This document shows positions 23,662 through 34,472 of a stretch of 34,472 bases of DNA, piece by piece (position 1 is the stretch's first letter; each line of letters opens with the position of its first letter). The position numbers were made by a program, and so were the translations under genes. The stretch is from contig DAHUZK010000015.1 of assembly GCA_027306605.1 (NCBI GenBank), positions 1-34,472 on the forward strand, read 5' to 3'. Below the pieces are notes generated by a model, which searched no databases, had not been told where the DNA came from, and was given only the letters and a program-made list of their open reading frames with translations. This DNA comes from Acidimicrobiaceae bacterium (GTDB lineage Bacteria > Actinomycetota > Acidimicrobiia > Acidimicrobiales > RAAP-2).

Positions 23662-23913
23662 TCAGAGCACCTCGAGCTCGAGCGTGCTCTGCTCGATCAC
23701 CGGGTTGGCCAGCAGGCGGTCCGCCAGCTCGGCCGCCCTGGTCCGAGCCGCACTCTCGTCGGGCGCGTCGACCTCGAAGCTGAAGGAGCGGCCGGCCCGC
23801 ACGTGGGCCACGCCGTCGAAGCCGAGGGCGGGGAGCGCCCGCTCGATCGTCGCACCCTCCGGATCGGCGATGCCGGGCCGCAGCTGCACCTCGACGCGCG
23901 CCCGGAACTTCAT
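23662..23913 (-). CDS. purS: Phosphoribosylformylglycinamidine synthase subunit PurS
   Basis: The protein is 83 aa, the usual PurS size. It forms a dimer that bridges PurL and PurQ and helps pass ammonia. The pattern RARVEVQLRPGIADPEGATIERALPALGF is the PurS signature, and NPVIEQSTLELEVL is the usual C-terminal strand. It starts at ATG 23913 within the purC stop (ATGA overlap) and ends one base before purQ. Confidence 0.95.
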   Translation of the reverse strand: MKFRARVEVQLRPGIADPEGATIERALPALGFDGVAHVRAGRSFSFEVDAPDESAARTRAAELADRLLANPVIEQSTLELEVL

Positions 23914-24821
23914 GCCGTCGCACCGTACCAGTCGGCCAAGGCGCGACCCGTCACGCGCTCGTAGGCCGCGACGTAGCGCGCCGACATGGCCTCCACCACC
24001 TGACGCGGCAATGGTGGGGGCGGCGGCGTGCGGTCCCAGGGCTGGTCCGCCAACCAGTCGCGCAACGGTTGCTTGTCGAACGCCGGCGGTGTCGTCCCGG
24101 GCACGACCGCGTCGGCCGGCCACAGCCGCGCCGAGTCCGGCGTGCACACTTCGTCGCACAGGCACAGCTCGCCGTCCACCCATCCGAGCTCGAACTTCGT
24201 GTCGGCCAGCACGAACCCCGCCGCGGCGGCACGCTCGGCGGCGCGCCGGTAGAGCTCGAGGCAGATGGTGCGTGCCGCCTCGGCCGCCTCCTCGCCCACG
24301 AGGTCGACCGCCGCCGCGAAGTCGATGTTCAGGTCGTGACCCTCGGTGGCCTTGGTCGACGGCGTGAAGATCGGCTCGGCCAGCTTGCTCGCCAGCTGGA
24401 GCCCCGTCGGCATGCGAGCGCCGTGGACCGTGCCGGTGCGGGCGTACTCCTCCCAGGCCTGGCCGGCCAGGTAGCCCCGCACGATGCACTCGAGCGGGAG
24501 CATCTCGGCCCGGCGCACCAGCATGGCCCGACCGGCCCAGCCCGCCGGCAGGGCGCGCCCGCCCAGGGCCCCCTCGATCGCGGCCGGGTCGGCCGCCAGC
24601 ATCGTGGCCGGCACCACGTCGGCCATCTCCTCGCACCAGAACCAGGTCATGGCCGTGAGCACCCGACCCTTGTCCGGGATGGGCTCGGCCATGATCACGT
24701 CGAAGGCGCTCACTCGATCGGAGGCGACCATGACCAGGCGCCCCTCGCCGGCGTCGTAGAGCTCGCGCACCTTGCCGGAGTGGATGCGTGGCAGGTCGGG
24801 CACCGACGCGTCCGTCTTCAC
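23910..24821 (-). CDS. purC: Phosphoribosylaminoimidazole-succinocarboxamide synthase (SAICAR synthetase)
   Basis: The protein is 303 aa from GTG 24821, the longer actinobacterial/eukaryotic-like form. It joins CAIR and aspartate with ATP. Family signatures are visible: HSGKVRELYD at the N-terminus, LPLECIVRGYLAGQAWEEY, FTPSTKATEGHD and VLADTKFELGWVDG. The GTGA overlap with the purB stop fixes the start. The frame is open upstream through purB only as a shadow. A proline-rich stretch near the C-terminus (PPPPPLPRQ) is ordinary for this family. Confidence 0.95.
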   Translation of the reverse strand: MKTDASVPDLPRIHSGKVRELYDAGEGRLVMVASDRVSAFDVIMAEPIPDKGRVLTAMTWFWCEEMADVVPATMLAADPAAIEGALGGRALPAGWAGRAMLVRRAEMLPLECIVRGYLAGQAWEEYARTGTVHGARMPTGLQLASKLAEPIFTPSTKATEGHDLNIDFAAAVDLVGEEAAEAARTICLELYRRAAERAAAAGFVLADTKFELGWVDGELCLCDEVCTPDSARLWPADAVVPGTTPPAFDKQPLRDWLADQPWDRTPPPPPLPRQVVEAMSARYVAAYERVTGRALADWYGATA

Positions 24822-26125
24822 AGCGACACCAAGGCGTCGGCGAAGCGATCGACGTTGCGCAGGGCGCGGGACAGATCGAAGGCGTCGTCGAGTTGATCGG
24901 TCGTGAGCGACACCTCCGGATCCCATTCGAGGACGTCGCGGAACGGGCGCTGCTCGGCCCAGGCCTGCCGGGCGGCGCGCTGCACGATCCGGTAGGCCCC
25001 GTCGCGCGTCATCCCGCCCGTTGAGACGAGCGCCAGCAGCACGGACTGGGAGAAGACGAGGCCGAGGGACCCCTCGGTCAAGTTGCGCAGGGCCCGGTCG
25101 GCGTGCACCACGAGGCCCGCGGCCAGGCCGGTCGCCTTGCGCAGCATGTAGCAGGTCAGCATCGAGGCGTCGGGGAGCGCGACCCGCTCCACCGAGCTGT
25201 GCGAGATGTCGCGCTCGTGCCACAGGGCGACGTCCTCCAGCCCGGCGCCCAGGTACCCCCGCAGCAGGCGAGCCAGGCCACACAGGCGCTCGGAGAGGAT
25301 CGGATTGCGCTTGTGCGGCATGGCAGAGCTCCCCTTCTGCCCGGCTCCGAACGGCTCTTCCGCCTCGCCCAGTTCGCTCCGGGCCAGATGGCGGATCTCC
25401 GTGCACATCAGCTCGATCGTCGCTCCGATGGACGCACAGGCGGCCAGGTACTCGGCATGGCGGTCACGGGAGATCACCTGGGTGGCGGGTACCGGGGTCA
25501 AACCGAGCGCGGCACAGACGCGAGCCTCGACAGCGGGGTCGATGTTCGAGTACGTCCCAACCGCGCCCGACAGCTTGCCGACGGCGATCGATTCCCGGGC
25601 GGCCCGTAGGCGGCGCCGGTCGCGATCGGCCTGCAACGCCCACAGTGCGAACTTCGCCCCAAAAGTGGTCGGTTCGGCGTGCATTCCGTGCGTCCTTCCC
25701 GTGACCGGGACCCGCAGGAGCTCCAGCGCGCGCGACTTGAGAGCCGCCACGAAGGCGTCGAGGTCGGTGAGCAGGACGTCGGCTGCCTTGGTCAGGGTCG
25801 CGCACAATGCCGTGTCGACCACGTCGGAGGAGGTGAGCCCGTAGTGGATGTGCGCGCCCGACGGGCCGCCGATGCGGTCCTGCACCACATCGACGAAGGC
25901 GGCGACGTCGTGGTCGGTCACCTTCTCACGCGCCAGCACGTCCGCCACGAAGACCTCGTCCACCACCGGCGCCTTGGCCCGGCAGGTCGCGGCCTCCTCG
26001 GCCGGCACGACACCCAGGGCGGCCTGGGCCTCGGTGGCCAACAGCTCGACTTCGAGCCACAGCGAGAAGCGCGCGGTGTCGCTGAAGAGCGCGGCCATGT
26101 CGTCGGGGGCGTAGCGCGGGATCAC
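24818..26125 (-). CDS. purB: Adenylosuccinate lyase
   Basis: The protein is 435 aa from GTG 26125. It cleaves SAICAR and adenylosuccinate, so it acts in both the main pathway and the AMP branch. [16 protein letters not shown] is the usual start. TSSDVVDTALCA, TGRTHGMHAEP (catalytic His) and the fumarase/aspartase signature GSSAMPHKRNP with its mobile-loop Ser are present. A purine-rich GGAAGGGG precedes the GTG, and GTGA overlaps the purD stop. Confidence 0.96.
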   Translation of the reverse strand: MIPRYAPDDMAALFSDTARFSLWLEVELLATEAQAALGVVPAEEAATCRAKAPVVDEVFVADVLAREKVTDHDVAAFVDVVQDRIGGPSGAHIHYGLTSSDVVDTALCATLTKAADVLLTDLDAFVAALKSRALELLRVPVTGRTHGMHAEPTTFGAKFALWALQADRDRRRLRAARESIAVGKLSGAVGTYSNIDPAVEARVCAALGLTPVPATQVISRDRHAEYLAACASIGATIELMCTEIRHLARSELGEAEEPFGAGQKGSSAMPHKRNPILSERLCGLARLLRGYLGAGLEDVALWHERDISHSSVERVALPDASMLTCYMLRKATGLAAGLVVHADRALRNLTEGSLGLVFSQSVLLALVSTGGMTRDGAYRIVQRAARQAWAEQRPFRDVLEWDPEVSLTTDQLDDAFDLSRALRNVDRFADALVSL

Positions 26126-27414
26126 CGTGCCCCTTCCCCCGCGCCCACAGGAGACGCGCCGGCCGCAGCCGACGCAATGTCGTGTCGCATCTGCATGCCC
26201 TCCCATTCGATCGGCGCCGCCGCCTCGTAGGCTCGACGGCGCGCCTCGGCCAGTGTGGGCGCCAGCGCGGTGACGCACAGCACCCGGCCCCCGGCCGTGT
26301 AGAACGGCCCGCCGGTGCCGTGGCGGCGCGTGCCGGCGTGGTAGACCGTCGCACCCTCCACCACAGCCACCGACTGTCCCGATTTGAGCAGACCCTCGAT
26401 GGGATCTCCGGTGCGGGGTTGTTCCGGGTATCCGGCCGATGCCAGGACGACGCTGACAGCGGATTGCCGCGAGAACGAGGGCGGACCGACGCTTCCGAGG
26501 TCTCCGCTCGCTGTGGCGTGCAGCAAGGCGGCGACGTCCGATTCCAAGAGCGGTATCACCACCTGTGCTTCGGGATCGCCGAAGCGCACGTTGTACTCGA
26601 TCACCTTCGGGCCCTCGGCGGTGAGCATCAGACCGGCGTAGAGCACCCCCCGGTAGTCGATGCCCCGGCGGCGCAATTCCTCGACCAGCGGCAGCACGGC
26701 CGTGTCCATGATCCGGTCGACGTCGTCCCGCCTCACCCGGGACATCGGCGCGTACGCGCCCATGCCGCCGGTGTTGGGACCGAGGTCACCGTCGCCGATC
26801 CGCTTGAAGTCTTGAGCAGGCACCAGCGGGACGGCACGGGTGCCGTCGCACAGGACGAGGAGCGAGCACTCCTCGCCGTCCAGCCCTTCCTCGATCACGA
26901 CGGTGCGACCTGCCTCCCCGAAAGAGGACCCCGACAGCTTGGCGGTGACGTCCGCGCGTGCTTCTTCGACGGTCCGCGCCACCAGCACCCCCTTGCCCGC
27001 GGCCAGGCCGTCCGTCTTGATCACCCATGGCCCCGGGAGCGTCTCGAGATAGTCGAAGGCCGCTGCCGACTCGAGCGCATCGAAGGTGGCGAAACGGGCG
27101 GTAGGGACGGCGGCAGCCTGCAGGACCTCCTTCATGAAGGCCTTGGACCCCTCGAGGAGGGCACCGTCGGCGCCCGGGCCGAGCACGGTTTTGCCGGCGC
27201 CGCGCAGAGAATCGGCCAGGCCCGCCACCAACGGGGCCTCCGGGCCGATCACGTAGAGGTCGGCCTCGATCTCTTCGACCGAGACGTCGTCGGCGACCGT
27301 GATCGGCGGAGCCATACCGGCGTTGCCCGGCGTCACGACGACGTCGGCCGTGCGTGCCAGCACATGGGCGAGCGCGTGCTCGCGGGCTCCGCTCCCGACG
27401 ACGCAGACCCTCAC
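26122..27414 (-). CDS. purD: Phosphoribosylamine-glycine ligase (GAR synthetase)
   Basis: The protein is 430 aa from GTG 27414. It is an ATP-grasp enzyme that joins phosphoribosylamine and glycine. The start [16 protein letters not shown] is typical. [40 protein letters not shown] and the RFGDPEAQ signature follow in order. The GTGA overlap with the purA stop fixes the start. The same frame remains open far upstream across purA and the non-coding region to 29175, which is a frame-bias effect and not coding. The last 15 residues are Ala/Gly-rich. Confidence 0.96.
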   Translation of the reverse strand: MRVCVVGSGAREHALAHVLARTADVVVTPGNAGMAPPITVADDVSVEEIEADLYVIGPEAPLVAGLADSLRGAGKTVLGPGADGALLEGSKAFMKEVLQAAAVPTARFATFDALESAAAFDYLETLPGPWVIKTDGLAAGKGVLVARTVEEARADVTAKLSGSSFGEAGRTVVIEEGLDGEECSLLVLCDGTRAVPLVPAQDFKRIGDGDLGPNTGGMGAYAPMSRVRRDDVDRIMDTAVLPLVEELRRRGIDYRGVLYAGLMLTAEGPKVIEYNVRFGDPEAQVVIPLLESDVAALLHATASGDLGSVGPPSFSRQSAVSVVLASAGYPEQPRTGDPIEGLLKSGQSVAVVEGATVYHAGTRRHGTGGPFYTAGGRVLCVTALAPTLAEARRRAYEAAAPIEWEGMQMRHDIASAAAGASPVGAGEGAR

Positions 27415-28694
27415 GCCGTGGCGAAGGAGACGGTCTGCTCCCGCCCGGGGCCGACACCGACCAGGCGGACAGGCACGCCGATCTGTTCGGACAGGAAGGC
27501 GACGTAGTCGCGCGCCGCGGCGGGCATGTGCCCCGGTTCGGTGGCGGTGCTGAGGTCGGTTCGCCATCCCGGCAGCTCTTCGTACACCGGGACGGCCTTG
27601 TGGAAAGTCGACTGGTGGTACGGGAGGTGGGTGTAGCGGACCCCGTCGGCCTCGTAGGCGACGCAGACCTTGACGGACTCGAAGGTGTCGAGGACGTCGA
27701 GCTTCGTGAGCGCGACCTCGGTGAGCGAATTCAGGCGCACGGCCTGGCGCAGCATGACCGTGTCGAACCAGCCACAGCGCCGCTTCCGCCCGGTGTTCGT
27801 GCCGAATTCGTGCCCACGCTCGACGAGCAGCTCGCCGATGTCGTTCTGCTGCTCCGTCGGGAAGGGACCGGCACCGACCCGCGTGACGTACGCCTTGGCG
27901 ATGCCGATCACCCGGTCGATGTCCCTCGGCCCGAGTCCGGATCCGGTGCAGGCGCCGCCGGCCACCGGGTTCGACGAGGTGACGAAGGGATAGGTCCCGT
28001 GGTCGAGGTCGAGGAAGGTCGCCTGTGCCCCCTCGAGGAGAATCTGGCGGCCCTTGCCCATGGCGTCGTGCACCATGCCCACCGTGTCCCCGACCATTGG
28101 CTCGATCCGCGGCGCGTATTCCCCCAGGTAGCGATCGGCGATCTCGCTCGCCGCCAGAGGGAGGCGGTTGTAGACCTTGGCCAGGACGGCGTTCTTCTCC
28201 TTGAGCGCGACGTCGAGCTTCTGCCGGAAGATCTTCGGGTCGAAGAGGTCCTGCACCCGGAGACCGACCCGGGCTGCCTTGTCGGCGTAGGCAGGGCCGA
28301 TGCCGCGTTTGGTCGTACCCAGTGCGTTCTTGCCGAGGAAACGCTCCGTCACCCGGTCCAACTCCTGGTGGTACGGCATGATCAGATGCGCGTTGCCGCT
28401 GACGACGAGCCTGGACGTGTCGACCCCCTTCGCGGCCAGCGCGTCGAGCTCTTCGAGCAGGACGGCGGGATCCACCACAACCCCGTTCCCGATGACAGGT
28501 GTGACGTGGTCGTAGAGGATGCCGCTCGGGACGAGCTGGAGCGCGAACGCCTCTCCGTTCACGACGATGCGATGCCCTGCGTTGTGTCCGCCTTGGTAGC
28601 GCACGACCATGTCCATCTCGCGGCCGAGATGGTCGGTCAGCTTGCCCTTCCCCTCGTCGCCCCACTGGGTCCCGACCACAACGGTTGCGGGCAC
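27411..28694 (-). CDS. purA: Adenylosuccinate synthetase
   Basis: The protein is 427 aa from GTG 28694. It makes adenylosuccinate from IMP, aspartate and GTP, the first step of the AMP branch. The N-terminal [16 protein letters not shown] is the GTP-binding signature, and [21 protein letters not shown] and [23 protein letters not shown] sit in their usual places. GGAGAG lies a few bases before the GTG, and a TACACT -10 box lies about 39 bases upstream. This makes purA the head gene of the purA-D-B-C-S-Q unit. The frame stays open to 29054, but that stretch is non-coding repeat DNA. Confidence 0.96.
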   Translation of the reverse strand: MPATVVVGTQWGDEGKGKLTDHLGREMDMVVRYQGGHNAGHRIVVNGEAFALQLVPSGILYDHVTPVIGNGVVVDPAVLLEELDALAAKGVDTSRLVVSGNAHLIMPYHQELDRVTERFLGKNALGTTKRGIGPAYADKAARVGLRVQDLFDPKIFRQKLDVALKEKNAVLAKVYNRLPLAASEIADRYLGEYAPRIEPMVGDTVGMVHDAMGKGRQILLEGAQATFLDLDHGTYPFVTSSNPVAGGACTGSGLGPRDIDRVIGIAKAYVTRVGAGPFPTEQQNDIGELLVERGHEFGTNTGRKRRCGWFDTVMLRQAVRLNSLTEVALTKLDVLDTFESVKVCVAYEADGVRYTHLPYHQSTFHKAVPVYEELPGWRTDLSTATEPGHMPAAARDYVAFLSEQIGVPVRLVGVGPGREQTVSFATA

Positions 28695-28732
28695 GCCTCT
28701 CTCCGTTCGCTCTTCGCCTCGGATTACGCACC

Positions 28733-28738
28733 AGTGTA
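28733..28738 (-). promoter_or_regulatory. -10 box (TACACT) for the purA-led purine operon
   Basis: On the minus strand GATACACT matches the TAnnnT -10 consensus. It lies about 39 bases before the purA GTG, predicting a leader of about 30 bases with a Shine-Dalgarno site. There is no recognisable -35 box, so an activator may be needed. Confidence 0.45.
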
Positions 28739-28930
28739 TCCCGCCGCGGAAACCGGGGTCCCGGGCCCGACGCCGCTCGGCCACCCCGCCGTGCCGTCGA
28801 CCGGACCTCGAACCACTGCGGCACTCGTCCCCGTCGCACACGTCCCTTGGGGCGGCGTTCGGCCTCACCGACGCGTCGAGGATTGCTGCCCCGAAGCACC
28901 CCGCCGATCCAGCGATGATTGCTTTCGCTC

Positions 28931-29113
28931 GGGGTGTATATGCGAACTCTGGGAGCCCGATTCTGGGTGTATACGCGTGATGCAATGGGTGTTTCAGCGC
29001 GCGTATACACCCAGAATCGATTCCCCCGAGGCCGCGCATACACCACCAGTCCATACGGCCCGGGCCACGTATACGTCGACAACACGGGTCCCCGGCCTTG
29101 GCGAATACACCCG
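28931..29113. repeat. Array of GTGTAT/GTATAC cores at about 33-bp spacing in two orientations
   Basis: GTGTAT occurs in plus orientation at 28934 and 28967. The reverse form starts at 29005 (ATACAC), 29038 (ATACAC), 29071 (ATACGT) and 29105 (ATACAC). Successive spacings are 33, 38, 33, 33 and 34 bases. The flanking GG before and CGC after the core recur, giving roughly GGTGTATnCGC, while the bases between cores differ. A weaker copy (GTGTTT) is at 28989. The region is richer in A+T than its surroundings at the cores. The regular spacing of about three helical turns on one face suggests protein binding or a decayed tandem repeat. Confidence 0.75.
28958..29019. repeat. Perfect 20-bp inverted repeat with 22-base loop
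   Basis: The left arm 28958-28977 and right arm 29000-29019 are exact reverse complements over 20 bases, each containing GGGTGTATAC. The loop is 28978-28999. It lies at the point where the array changes orientation. As RNA it would fold to a strong stem; as DNA it is a candidate operator or cruciform. Confidence 0.9.
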
Positions 29114-29167
29114 GACCAGAAGGCCCCTTCGCCGGGGTGAACCCGGTTCTCAGGACCCCGAGGGTTC

Positions 29168-29187
29168 AGGACCAAAAAACCCGTGGC
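29168..29187 (-). terminator. T-tract after clpB (weak terminator candidate)
   Basis: On the minus strand the clpB TGA is followed by GCCACGGGTTTTTTGG. The upstream stem is poor (four pairs at most). A TGAACCC/GGGTTCA repeat follows further on. Termination here is plausible but not canonical. Confidence 0.3.
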
Positions 29188-31677
<2,490 letters not shown>

Positions 31678-31711
31678 GGTGCCGTCCTCTTCGTCTCTCT
31701 CGTTACCTTCG

Positions 31712-32182
31712 TCAGCTTCGTCGCTGCGTCCTCGACGCGCCCTGCCCACCTCGTCCGCCCAGTGCACCCAGTCCGTTGCCGCGGTAGGGCACCGGCGACT
31801 GGCGCAGGGGCACCAGGTCCCGGCGATACTGGCGGTGCGTGGCGGCCACGGCGTCGAGCGCCTGGGCGCGCACCGCGGCCAGCTCCTCCCGGAGCGCGGC
31901 GAGCTCCGCCTCCATCTGCAGGACCCGGCGGACCCCTTCGAGGTTGAGCCCGGTCGCCGTGAGCTCCTGGATGTGCCGCAGCCTCTCCAGGTCGCGTTCC
32001 GAGAAGCGACGGCTCCCCCCGCGAGTCCGCGACGGGTCGAGCAGGCCCTTGCGCTCGTAGATGCGCAGGGTCTGCGGGTGCATGCCGGTCAGCTCGGCCG
32101 CCACCGAGATCACGTAAACCGCCTTGTTGACGTCGCGCTTGTTGGCGATGCGCCCGGTGTCGCGGTCGGCCATGGCGCTCAT
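31712..32182 (-). CDS. hspR: Heat-shock repressor HspR (MerR family)
   Basis: The protein is 156 aa. A MerR-type winged-helix domain (about 22-90) shows the [41 protein letters not shown] series: the helix-turn-helix, then the YERKGLL wing and the GGSRRFSE turn. This is the HspR form of MerR, with a coiled coil (about 90-115) and an Arg/Gly-rich tail. HspR binds HAIR inverted repeats (CTTGAGT-N7-ACTCAAG) before dnaK and clpB, with DnaK as co-repressor. No HAIR site is in the window; it would lie upstream of dnaK. The start is ATG 32182 within the dnaJ stop (ATGA); ATG 32173 is an alternative. Confidence 0.93.
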   Translation of the reverse strand: MSAMADRDTGRIANKRDVNKAVYVISVAAELTGMHPQTLRIYERKGLLDPSRTRGGSRRFSERDLERLRHIQELTATGLNLEGVRRVLQMEAELAALREELAAVRAQALDAVAATHRQYRRDLVPLRQSPVPYRGNGLGALGGRGGQGASRTQRRS

Positions 32183-33282
32183 TGCTCCACCGCCATCCGC
32201 GGCGCGGCGTCGGTCACCGCGGCCAGGGACTCCACGGCCGCCCGCTGTTCGTCGCTCAGCGTGGTGGGCACCAGGACGTCGAGCTTCACCATGAGGTCTC
32301 CCGGCTTGCCGCCGTTGCGACCCGAGCCGCCGGGCACCCCACGGCCCCGTACCCGCAGGACGCGGCCCGCCTGGGTACCTGCCGGCACCTTGAGCGTGAC
32401 CTTGCCGTCGAGCGTCGGCACGGTGATGGTGGCGCCCAGTGCGGCCTCGGGAAAGGTCACGGGCACGGTGATGGTCAGGTTGCGCCCGCTGCGCCCGAAG
32501 ACCGGGTGCGGTGCGACCTGCACGACGACGTAGAGGTCACCCGGCGGCGCCATGCCCTGGCCCGGAGCACCACGGCCCTTGACCCGGATGCGCTGCCCGT
32601 TCTCGACGCCGGCGGGAATGCGCACCTTGACCGAGCGCACCTTCTGCTCGCTGCCGGTTCCCCGGCAGACCGGGCACGGCGTGTCGAAGAGCGTGCCCCG
32701 CCCGACGCAGTCCGGGCAGACCGTGCTCAGCGAGAAGAGGCCCTGGTTGTCGTTCAGGCTTCCGGTCCCCCCGCAGCGAGGGCACGTGTGCGTCGAGGTG
32801 CCGGGGGCGGCACCGCTGCCGCGGCAGTTCGAGCAGCGCACCTCCTGGGGCACGTTGACCGACGTGGTCACGCCGTGGACGGCATCCTGGAACGACAGGT
32901 GGAGCTGCGCCTCCATGTCCGCCCCGCGTTGGGGCCCACGCTGGGTGCGGGTGCGGCCACCGCCGAACAATCCACCGAAGAGGTCCGAGAGGTCGCCCAT
33001 GTCCTCCATGCGGAACGTGCCCCCGCCGGGCGCTCCGAACCCACCGCCGATCGGCCCGTGGGTACGGACCTCGTCGTACTCCTTGCGCTTGTCCGGATCG
33101 CCCAGCACGTCGTAGGCCGCGCTGATCTCCTTGAAGCGGTCCTCCGATCCGGGGTTGGCGTCGGGGTGGTGCTCCTTGGCCAGCTTCCGGTAGGCGCGCG
33201 TGATCTCCTTGTCCGACGCCGTCGGGACGACGCCGAGCACCTTGTAGTAGTCCTTCTCGAACCATTCACGCTGTGCTGCCAT
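32179..33282 (-). CDS. dnaJ: Chaperone DnaJ (Hsp40)
   Basis: The protein is 367 aa. It stimulates DnaK ATPase and delivers substrates. The J-domain (8-72) has H39-P-D41. A Gly/Phe-rich linker (about 75-115) follows. Then come four CxxCxGxG zinc repeats (C150/C153, C167/C170, C189/C192, C203/C206) that bind two zinc ions, and the C-terminal substrate-binding barrels. It starts 8 bases after the grpE stop and is coupled to hspR by an ATGA overlap. The opening EWFEKDYYKVLGV is of the actinobacterial DnaJ1 type found in the dnaK operon. Confidence 0.96.
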   Translation of the reverse strand: MAAQREWFEKDYYKVLGVVPTASDKEITRAYRKLAKEHHPDANPGSEDRFKEISAAYDVLGDPDKRKEYDEVRTHGPIGGGFGAPGGGTFRMEDMGDLSDLFGGLFGGGRTRTQRGPQRGADMEAQLHLSFQDAVHGVTTSVNVPQEVRCSNCRGSGAAPGTSTHTCPRCGGTGSLNDNQGLFSLSTVCPDCVGRGTLFDTPCPVCRGTGSEQKVRSVKVRIPAGVENGQRIRVKGRGAPGQGMAPPGDLYVVVQVAPHPVFGRSGRNLTITVPVTFPEAALGATITVPTLDGKVTLKVPAGTQAGRVLRVRGRGVPGGSGRNGGKPGDLMVKLDVLVPTTLSDEQRAAVESLAAVTDAAPRMAVEQ

Positions 33283-33290
33283 GGATCAGT

Positions 33291-33871
33291 TCACCCCCGG
33301 ACGCGGACCATCGCGGCGCGCAGCACCTGGCCCTTCCAGCGGTAGCCGGAGCGGAGCACCTCCTCCACCACGGTCTGGCCGTTCTCGTCCCCGTCCCCGT
33401 CGCTGTGCGCCACGGCATCGTGCACCGAGGGGTCGAAGGGCACCTCGGCCTGGTCGACGCGCTCGAGCCCCTCACGGGCCAGGATGTCCGTGAGCATGGA
33501 GCGCGAGGCCCGCAACGCCTTGCCGTCCTCGCTCAGGTCGAGCGACTCGTTCAGATGCGCCTCGGCCAGATCGAGAGTGTCCAGCACCGGCAGGAGCTTC
33601 TCGACCAGTCCCGATGCAGCACGCGCCGCCTGCTCGTCCTGGAGCCGCGCGATCCGCTTGCGGTAGTTCTCGAAGTCGGCCTGGGTGCGCTGGAGCGCCA
33701 GCAGGTACTCGTCCCGCTCGCGCGCCAGCACCTCCCGCGGGTCGGCCTCTTCGGCCGGCAGGTTCGATGCGGACGAAGGCGCGCCTGGCCCCTGCTCGTG
33801 CAGGAACTCGGGTCCTTCAGGCTCTTCCGAAGGCGCGCCCTCCTCCTCGGGAAGGTGCTCGTCCGAGAGGC

Positions 33872-33875
<4 letters not shown>
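33291..33875 (-). CDS. grpE: Nucleotide exchange factor GrpE
   Basis: The protein is 194 aa. It releases ADP from DnaK. It has an acidic, disordered N-terminus (1-50), a long helix (about 52-90: [28 protein letters not shown] pattern) for dimerisation, and a C-terminal beta domain with [11 protein letters not shown] and [24 protein letters not shown], the GrpE signature. The start ATG 33875 overlaps the dnaK stop as ATGA. It lies in the standard dnaK-grpE-dnaJ-hspR order. Confidence 0.95.

Positions 33876-34472
<597 letters not shown>

Larger units (their letters stand above)
28695..29187. other. Non-coding region between clpB and purA
   Basis: This is 493 bases with no supported gene. From clpB leftward it holds a T-tract after the clpB stop, the 33-bp-periodic GTATAC array (28931-29113), about 170 bases of ordinary GC-rich DNA in which I see nothing, and the purA -10 box and leader. 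All frames here are open by composition, but the translations only repeat the array. Confidence 0.8.

Noticed and set aside
28795..28815. tRNA-like GTTCGA on the minus strand upstream of purA
   Set aside because: No T-stem, acceptor stem or anticodon arm can be formed around it.
28931..29113. CRISPR array
   Set aside because: The conserved core is only about 10 bases, changes orientation within the array, and no cas gene is present.
28919..29140. Small plus-strand frame with repeated VYT-type 11-residue units
   Set aside because: The same 11-residue period shows in several frames on both strands, so it reflects the DNA repeat. No ribosome site and no known domain.
26122..29175. A 1017-residue open frame on the minus strand covering purD, purA (wrong frame) and the repeat region
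   Set aside because: Only the purD part has conserved motifs. The rest is antiframe of purA and Arg-rich, and the apparent VYT repeats near its start are the translation of the 33-bp array.
31678..31711. HAIR element (HspR site) between hspR and clpB
   Set aside because: No CTTGAGT or ACTCAAG half-site is present in the gap.

Overview
The window is about 34.5 kb of very GC-rich, densely coding bacterial DNA. GTG starts are frequent, almost all gene junctions are tight, and the content is typical of the Actinomycetota: a dnaK-grpE-dnaJ-hspR heat-shock operon, an F420-type deazaflavin nitroreductase, a luciferase-like monooxygenase, and the PurL/PurQ/PurS form of FGAM synthase. A soil or freshwater actinobacterium outside the classic mycelial genera, perhaps Acidimicrobiia, is my best guess. 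Nothing here fixes the genus. I saw no tRNA, rRNA, CRISPR array, transposase or phage gene.

Region 1 (1-2.3 kb) looks like a metal (copper) module. It holds the first 18 codons of a CsoR-type repressor running off the left edge, a CsoR-like operator, a membrane-anchored Met-rich cupredoxin, a small SHOCT-domain membrane protein and a DUF4396 membrane protein. Region 2 (2.3-8.1 kb) holds a CYTH-CHAD protein, a DHA2-type MFS exporter, a single-domain Old Yellow Enzyme with an iron-sulfur motif, and an amidase.

Region 3 (8.2-16.4 kb) is an accessory catabolic or xenobiotic block built as two divergent units. Leftward are an SDR, a DUF7065/DUF7064 protein and a phosphotransferase fused to DUF6285. 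Rightward are a zinc-type dehydrogenase, a luciferase-like monooxygenase, an epoxide hydrolase and a serine beta-lactamase-family hydrolase. A DDN-type nitroreductase converges on the end. No substrate can be read from the sequence.

Region 4 (16.5-28.7 kb) is a leftward purine biosynthesis block: purA-purD-purB-purC-purS-purQ, then a short interruption (an oppositely oriented basic protein with an AT-hook-like motif, and a small membrane protein), then purL-purF-purM-pyrE. Six start/stop junctions in this block are 4-base overlaps, five GTGA and one ATGA. Region 5 (28.7-29.2 kb) is non-coding and carries the most unusual structure in the window: about 180 bp with a GTGTAT/GTATAC core repeated at about 33-bp intervals in two orientations, enclosing a perfect 20-bp inverted repeat. 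Region 6 (29.2-34.5 kb) is a leftward chaperone operon, dnaK (3' part)-grpE-dnaJ-hspR-clpB.

Two small-scale patterns recur. Several genes that head transcription units have a -10-like box 6-7 bases before the start codon, as expected for leaderless transcripts. The 3' ends of three genes carry short tandem duplications.
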